Source of the DNA: Chryseobacterium cucumeris
GTDB taxonomy: Bacteria > Bacteroidota > Bacteroidia > Flavobacteriales > Weeksellaceae
DNA length: 64,000 bases
Direction of reading: 5' to 3'
Assembly: GCF_001593385.1 (NCBI RefSeq)
Contig: NZ_LUVZ01000003.1
Span: 1-64,000, forward strand
Positions 59,787-64,000 of the stretch are shown in pieces. Both the position numbers and the translations under genes were made by a program. Positions within the stretch are counted from its first letter, which is position 1, and each line of letters starts with the position of its first letter. The notes beneath the pieces were generated by a model. That model was given only the letters and a program-made list of their open reading frames with translations, had not been told where the DNA came from and did not search any database.

Positions 59787-60911
59787 GTGAACAATAATAA
59801 TGACTTAAAAGACCTTGCCAAATTATTTCTGAAGCTGGGAATCATTGGATTTGGAGGCCCTGCAGCCCATATCGCAATGATGCAAAAAGAAGTGATAGCT
59901 GAAAAGAAGTGGCTGACAGATCAGGAATTTCTGGATCTTATTGGAGCTACCAATCTTATTCCTGGTCCTAACAGTACTGAAATGGCAATACATATAGGAC
60001 GTGAAAGAGCGGGCTGGAAAGGGCTGATAGTGGCCGGTTTTTGTTTTATATTTCCTGCGGTTATTATTACCGGTATTTTTGCATGGCTATACAAAGAATA
60101 TGGCCAACTTCCTGAAGTTTCTCCTTTTATTTATGGAATAAAACCTGCCATTATAGCAATTATAATAGGTGCTGCCTTCCCATTGGCAAAAAAATCAGTA
60201 AAAACTTTCCCATTAGCAGCTGTGGGAGGAATTGTTCTCCTATGTTCTTTTTTTAAAATCAATGAGATAGTATTAATGTTCGGAGCCGGACTTTTAATAT
60301 TGATAATAGAGTATCAAAGAAATAAAAAACTCAACAATTTTATTTTTATTAGCCCACTTCAGTTTTTACTATCCGATGCTTCTTCTCTGCTTAATTTAAA
60401 ATTATTCTGGATCTTTCTGAAAATCGGAGCCATATTATACGGAAGCGGATATGTTTTATTCGCCTTTCTGGATACAGAGCTTGTTTCAAGAGGGATTATT
60501 ACCCGTCAGGAACTTATAGATGCAGTCGCCGTAGGCCAGTTTACGCCGGGGCCCGTGTTTTCTTCGGTGACATTTATCGGATATCAGATCAATGGACTTT
60601 CGGGGGCTTTGGTATCTACTTTAGCCATATTCCTTCCTTCTTTTATATTTGTTGCTTTATCTGGTCCTTTCGTAAATAAAATGAGAAATTCTGCAACATT
60701 TTCTTCTTTTCTTAACGGTGTAAATGTGGCTTCTGTAGCTCTCATTCTGTCTGTATGCATCACGATGGGAATTGACAGCATTACCGACTGGAAAACAACT
60801 CTTATCGCCTGTATAAGTATAGCTGTTGTATTCCGATTAAAAAAAATAAATAGTGCTTTTGTAGTTATTGGAGGAGCGTTACTGGGTTATTTGTTATATT
60901 TTCTGACGTGA
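59787..60911 (+). CDS. Chromate transporter (CHR family), two-domain
   Basis: 374 residues with about ten membrane spans. Two CHR domains: the first with KLGIIGFGGPAAHIAMMQKE and NLIPGPNSTEMAIHIG, the second with KIGAILYGSGYVLFAF and VGQFTPGPVFSSVTFIGYQI (repeat of the GPxxT motif). It exports chromate or related oxyanions. The start is GTG at 59787; no in-frame ATG precedes the first domain. Confidence 0.88.
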   Translation: MNNNNDLKDLAKLFLKLGIIGFGGPAAHIAMMQKEVIAEKKWLTDQEFLDLIGATNLIPGPNSTEMAIHIGRERAGWKGLIVAGFCFIFPAVIITGIFAWLYKEYGQLPEVSPFIYGIKPAIIAIIIGAAFPLAKKSVKTFPLAAVGGIVLLCSFFKINEIVLMFGAGLLILIIEYQRNKKLNNFIFISPLQFLLSDASSLLNLKLFWIFLKIGAILYGSGYVLFAFLDTELVSRGIITRQELIDAVAVGQFTPGPVFSSVTFIGYQINGLSGALVSTLAIFLPSFIFVALSGPFVNKMRNSATFSSFLNGVNVASVALILSVCITMGIDSITDWKTTLIACISIAVVFRLKKINSAFVVIGGALLGYLLYFLT

Positions 60912-60989
60912 ATATGGAATAAACAGTAAACATTTTCCATAAAAAAACCACCTCAATACATGCGCAGGGATAATTATAATTACTAAAAA

Positions 60990-61020
60990 ACCGGAAAAAC
61001 TATTGTTTCTCCGGTCTCCT
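60990..61020 (-). terminator. Terminator of the lipoamide dehydrogenase gene
   Basis: ACCGGAAAAAC (60990-61000) pairs at 10 of 11 positions with GTTTCTCCGGT (61005-61015). On the minus strand the stem is followed by TTTTTTAG. Confidence 0.75.
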
Positions 61021-61061
61021 TATTATTTAATTGATGTCAATCGATGACAGCCAATACTATA

Positions 61062-62450
61062 TTAAATGTGAATTACCTCACCATAAGCAGCAGCAGCAGC
61101 TTCCATAATCGCTTCAGAAACTGTTGGATGCGGGTGGATAGACTTGATGATCTCGTGACCTGTAGTCTCTAGTTTTCTGGCTACAACAGCTTCAGCAACC
61201 ATATCAGTTACTCCTTCACCGATCATGTGGCATCCTAACCACTCACCATATTTAGCATCAAAAATCACTTTGATAAATCCGTCTGTGTTTCCGTTTGCAG
61301 TAGCTTTACCACTTGCAGAAAGAGGGAATTTACCTACTTTGATTTCGTATCCTTTTTCTTTAGCCTGCTTTTCAGTAAGACCTACAGATGCTACTTCAGG
61401 GTGGCAGTAAGTACATCCAGGGATATTGCCATAGTCGATTTTCTCAACGTGCATTCCTTTGATTTTCTCAACACAAGTGATCCCTTCTGCAGAAGCCACG
61501 TGAGCCAATGCCTGAGTTGGGATGATATCACCGATCGCATAGTAACCAGGTACTGAAGTTTCATACCATTCGTTTACCAATACTCTTCCTTTGTCTGTCT
61601 GGATTCCTACTTCCTCTAATCCGATGTTCTCGATATTAGCAGCAATACCTACAGCAGATAATAAAATATCAGCTTCAAGGGTAATGTTTCCGTTAGCTGT
61701 TTTCACAGTAGCTTTTACTCCTTCTCCGCTTGTATCAACACTTTCTACAGAAGCGTTTGTCATGATCTCGATTCCTGTCTTTTTAAGAGATTTCTCTAAG
61801 TGTTTAGAGATTTCTTCGTCTTCTACAGGGACGATGTTTGGCATGAATTCAACAACAGTTACTTTAGTTCCCATTGTGTTATAGAAATCTGCAAATTCTA
61901 CCCCGATAGCTCCAGAACCTACAACGATCATAGATTTCGGCTGCTCAGGAAGAGATAATGCCTGTCTGTATCCGATTACTTTTTTACCATCCTGCGGTAA
62001 GTTTGGTAATTCTCTTGAACGAGCTCCTGTAGCGATAATAATGTGAGTACCTGTATATTCAGTTACTTTTCCTTCTTTATCTGTAACAGAAACTTTTTTA
62101 CCTTTCTGTACTTTTGCAGTACCAAGAATTACGTCAATCTTATTCTTTTTCATCAAGAATTCGATTCCTTTGCTCATTTTGCTGGCAACACCACGGCTTC
62201 TCTGAATTACATTCGGGAATTCAAAGCTTGCCTCCACTTTATTCAAACCATAATCTTCAGCATGGTTGATATAATGAAAAACCTGAGCAGATTTCAATAA
62301 AGCTTTAGTTGGAATACATCCCCAGTTAAGGCAAATTCCTCCTAAATTTTCTTTCTCGATAATTGCGGTTTTGAAACCTAATTGCGCTGCTCTGATCGCA
62401 GTAACATATCCACCAGGACCACTTCCAATGACAATAATATCGTAATTCAT
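61062..62450 (-). CDS. lpdA: Dihydrolipoyl dehydrogenase (E3)
   Basis: 462 residues, full length. FAD motif GSGPGG (9-14), redox disulphide GGICLNWGC (Cys40, Cys45), NAD motif VGSGAIGVEFA, GDIIPTQALAH, and the C-terminal HPHPTVSEAIMEA with the catalytic His-Glu pair. It reoxidises dihydrolipoamide for pyruvate and 2-oxoglutarate dehydrogenases and the glycine cleavage system. It stands alone, away from E1/E2 genes, as is common for a shared E3. Confidence 0.95.
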   Translation of the reverse strand: MNYDIIVIGSGPGGYVTAIRAAQLGFKTAIIEKENLGGICLNWGCIPTKALLKSAQVFHYINHAEDYGLNKVEASFEFPNVIQRSRGVASKMSKGIEFLMKKNKIDVILGTAKVQKGKKVSVTDKEGKVTEYTGTHIIIATGARSRELPNLPQDGKKVIGYRQALSLPEQPKSMIVVGSGAIGVEFADFYNTMGTKVTVVEFMPNIVPVEDEEISKHLEKSLKKTGIEIMTNASVESVDTSGEGVKATVKTANGNITLEADILLSAVGIAANIENIGLEEVGIQTDKGRVLVNEWYETSVPGYYAIGDIIPTQALAHVASAEGITCVEKIKGMHVEKIDYGNIPGCTYCHPEVASVGLTEKQAKEKGYEIKVGKFPLSASGKATANGNTDGFIKVIFDAKYGEWLGCHMIGEGVTDMVAEAVVARKLETTGHEIIKSIHPHPTVSEAIMEAAAAAYGEVIHI

Positions 62451-62561
62451 TACTTTAAAAATTTTTATGCGAATTTAAGGAAAAATATTGGATGTTTCAT
62501 GTTTCTTCAGACCGATCTTAAAATGCATCAATAAAGCCATTTTTATTCAATTCCAAATAAA

Positions 62562-62590
62562 GAAAGAGAACACAAAACGCATTCTCTTTC
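62562..62590 (-). terminator. Hairpin terminator for the 87-residue gene
   Basis: GAAAGAGAA (62562-62570) pairs with TTCTCTTTC (62582-62590), 11-nt loop. On the minus strand T-rich sequence (CTTTATTT) follows. Confidence 0.5.
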
Positions 62591-62678
62591 AATAAATTTT
62601 CCTTTACATTGAAAACTTCTTAAATTTCAAAATATAAAAAACAGCTTTTTTTATTTTAATAACTGTAAAAATTCTGTA

Positions 62679-62942
62679 TTATTTCGCCTGTCTAAGTAAT
62701 CGCTTTTCAGTCGCATATCTTTGATTTAAGGCTTTCATCTGGTCTCTCTTCATCTGTTTGGTAGCAAGCGGATGATTAAGGATCAGCTTTTTCTCAAGAT
62801 TGTATTTTTTAGTAAGCTCCTGCATTTTAATATTCACCAACTCGCTTTTTGAAGGATGTGGGGGAACTGGTGGATGTTTCTGTGCAGAAACACTCATGGA
62901 TAAACCTAATAACAGTACTGTTGAAATTAATAACTTTTTCAT
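62679..62942 (-). CDS. Small exported basic protein, 87 residues
   Basis: Signal peptide MKKLLISTVLLLGLSMSVSA. The mature part is Lys/Pro-rich at first (KHPPVPPHPSKSELVNIKMQ), then helical and basic (LTKKYNLEKKLILNHPLATK, DQMKALNQRYATEKRLLRQA). An ATG at 62951 is a possible alternative start; the longest frame begins at TTG. It resembles the small periplasmic helical proteins of flavobacteria, but no family is certain. Confidence 0.65.
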   Translation of the reverse strand: MKKLLISTVLLLGLSMSVSAQKHPPVPPHPSKSELVNIKMQELTKKYNLEKKLILNHPLATKQMKRDQMKALNQRYATEKRLLRQAK

Positions 62943-63130
62943 AATGCTCATATTTTTGAATGATTTCAATTAATTCAATATTATTAATGAAATTCATTCC
63001 GGTTCATGATAAATCTTGCATATATCATACCAAGATTTTCATAAGAAATAAAAAGGGGAATGTATTCATGGTTATTTATTAAAGGACGATCTATTTTTCA
63101 TACATTTATTCATCTTTTAAATAAGCACTT

Positions 63131-63517
63131 ATGAAGACTTTTCCCAAAAAAACTCATCTTACCAGAGACAATATCTGGCTGAAAGAACCGGAAGATCATG
63201 ATTTTCCGGCAGCTCAGGACTATCTGGAATTGCTTTTTCAACCTGATGAAGTTGAAAAAATGGTTGAAAAATTAAAGGCTGCTCCTACTATTATAAAGAA
63301 GTCGAAAGACATTTTAAGAGCCAGTAAACTTACCTTGTTACCGGAAACCAATATTCATGTGAAAGAAAACCTTAAAAAAGTAGAGAAAAACAAAAAACTT
63401 TCCCCAATATTGCTTGTCAGAGGGCAAAATGAGCTGATCATTGCGGATGGTTATCATCGCCTGTGTTCCAGCTATTATCTTACTGAAGACTTGGAAGTCC
63501 CTTGCAGATTGATTTAA
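63131..63517 (+). CDS. ParB-like-domain protein of unknown function, 128 residues
   Basis: The C-terminal part, LSPILLVRGQNELIIADGYH then RLCSSYYLTEDLEVPCRLI (about 90-128), has the ParB/sulfiredoxin fold signature (P-I-x-V ... IADGYHRL). The N-terminal half is charged and helical (DEVEKMVEKLKAAPTIIKKS). Such small single-domain proteins are found in many genomes; nuclease or nucleotide-binding activity is unknown. No partner gene is adjacent. Confidence 0.7.
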   Translation: MKTFPKKTHLTRDNIWLKEPEDHDFPAAQDYLELLFQPDEVEKMVEKLKAAPTIIKKSKDILRASKLTLLPETNIHVKENLKKVEKNKKLSPILLVRGQNELIIADGYHRLCSSYYLTEDLEVPCRLI

Positions 63518-63614
63518 TTAATTTTCAAAGAATAACTCCTATCACCAACGAGTGATTTTTATTAAAATCATCTTAAATATTCATTTCTGAGTGATTTTTA
63601 GCTACTTTTTTTTA

Positions 63615-63622
63615 TATTTTTG
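63615..63622 (+). promoter_or_regulatory. -7 promoter box for the last gene
   Basis: TATTTTTG fits the consensus and lies 20 nt before the ATG at 63643. Confidence 0.5.
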
Positions 63623-63642
63623 TCTTAATTAAATTATACAAT

Positions 63643-64000
63643 ATGAAAAAATACATTTCGATTTTTTTATTGGCTGCTGTTCCCTTAACCGCACAAGTAG
63701 GTATTAATACAACAACACCTAACAGTACGCTTGCCGTAAACGGTTCTTTAAGGGCTGGTTACACTCAGATTACTGCTACAACGTATAATATTCTGGCTAC
63801 TGATCATTATATTACTTATAATGGAACTGCGGATGCCACGTTTACTCTTCCCGTCATAGGAACAGGGACCACCAGTTTTACAGGAAGAATTTATAAGATC
63901 AAGAACATTTCAGCAAATGCTATTACACTGCAGGCTTCCAGTGGAAATACCTTAAGAATAGACAACACACCGGTGGCATCTTTTGTAATTCCTACAGGAG
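63643..64000 (+). CDS. Surface protein with 'AQVGINT' head (partial, runs off the window)
   Basis: The first 119 residues are present. Signal peptide MKKYISIFLLAAVPLTAQ, then VGINTTTPNSTLAVNGSLRA and a small beta region (ATFTLPVIGTGTTSFTGRIY, KIKNISANAITLQASSGNTL), typical of flavobacterial surface or tail-fibre-like repeats. It shares the head with the protein at 9951. The 3' end lies outside the window. Confidence 0.8.
   Translation, partial: MKKYISIFLLAAVPLTAQVGINTTTPNSTLAVNGSLRAGYTQITATTYNILATDHYITYNGTADATFTLPVIGTGTTSFTGRIYKIKNISANAITLQASSGNTLRIDNTPVASFVIPTG

Overview
The window looks like chromosomal DNA of a flavobacterium, most probably Chryseobacterium (Weeksellaceae). The reasons are AT-rich intergenic DNA, promoters of the Bacteroidetes type (-7 box TAnnTTTG, weak or absent Shine-Dalgarno sequences), a SusC/SusD pair, surface proteins that begin 'AQVGINT', and a class A beta-lactamase of the Chryseobacterium/CfxA-PER branch. 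No rRNA, tRNA, CRISPR array or intact insertion sequence was found.

Layout. 0-11 kb: a RidA-fold protein, a Crp/Fnr regulator, a haloperoxidase-type hydrolase, a serine hydrolase with TPRs, a DUF2911 protein, then a tightly coupled minus-strand operon (PIG-L deacetylase, a 34-residue membrane peptide, a sodium:solute symporter) and a surface protein. 11-15 kb: the most accessory-looking stretch, with an XRE regulator beside a perfect palindrome, a small lipoprotein and a very AT-rich membrane-anchored NACHT-type NTPase. 15-24 kb: a ceramidase-like membrane protein, a stress-type cluster (DUF2383, DJ-1/PfpI, two small membrane proteins), a large amidohydrolase and an MG2/plug protein. 24-34 kb: an orphan 553-residue protein, GNAT, an SDR plus Crp/Fnr pair sharing an operator, a LysR regulator divergent from a hydrolase/reductase pair, MaoC, cold-shock protein and a one-domain DEAD-box protein. 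34-45 kb: a GT14 glycosyltransferase, a YcaQ-type glycosylase, an ADGF-type adenosine deaminase and a three-gene RND efflux operon. 45-50 kb: a SusC/SusD pair preceded by a Cys/Met-rich 50-residue peptide. 50-64 kb: a DUF305 membrane protein, a class A beta-lactamase directly followed by a second serine hydrolase, an ABC ATPase, an SPFH protein with vault-like repeats, patatin, a chromate transporter, lipoamide dehydrogenase and the start of another surface protein.

The best leads for something undescribed are the Cys/Met-rich micropeptide with a palindromic operator ahead of SusC/SusD (45.0-45.4 kb), the translationally coupled 34-residue peptide between the PIG-L deacetylase and the symporter (6.9 kb), the NACHT protein (13.0-14.5 kb) and a duplicated TTTACCATTTGGTAAA operator serving a Crp/Fnr regulator and its SDR neighbour. 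Several gene relics are readable: a TPR gene, an AraC-like N-terminus, and a signal peptide cut off from a still intact hydrolase.

Product names rest on motifs read by eye from the translations. No database search was possible. Start codons were moved from the longest open frame wherever that frame began at TTG or GTG or ran through a promoter box.
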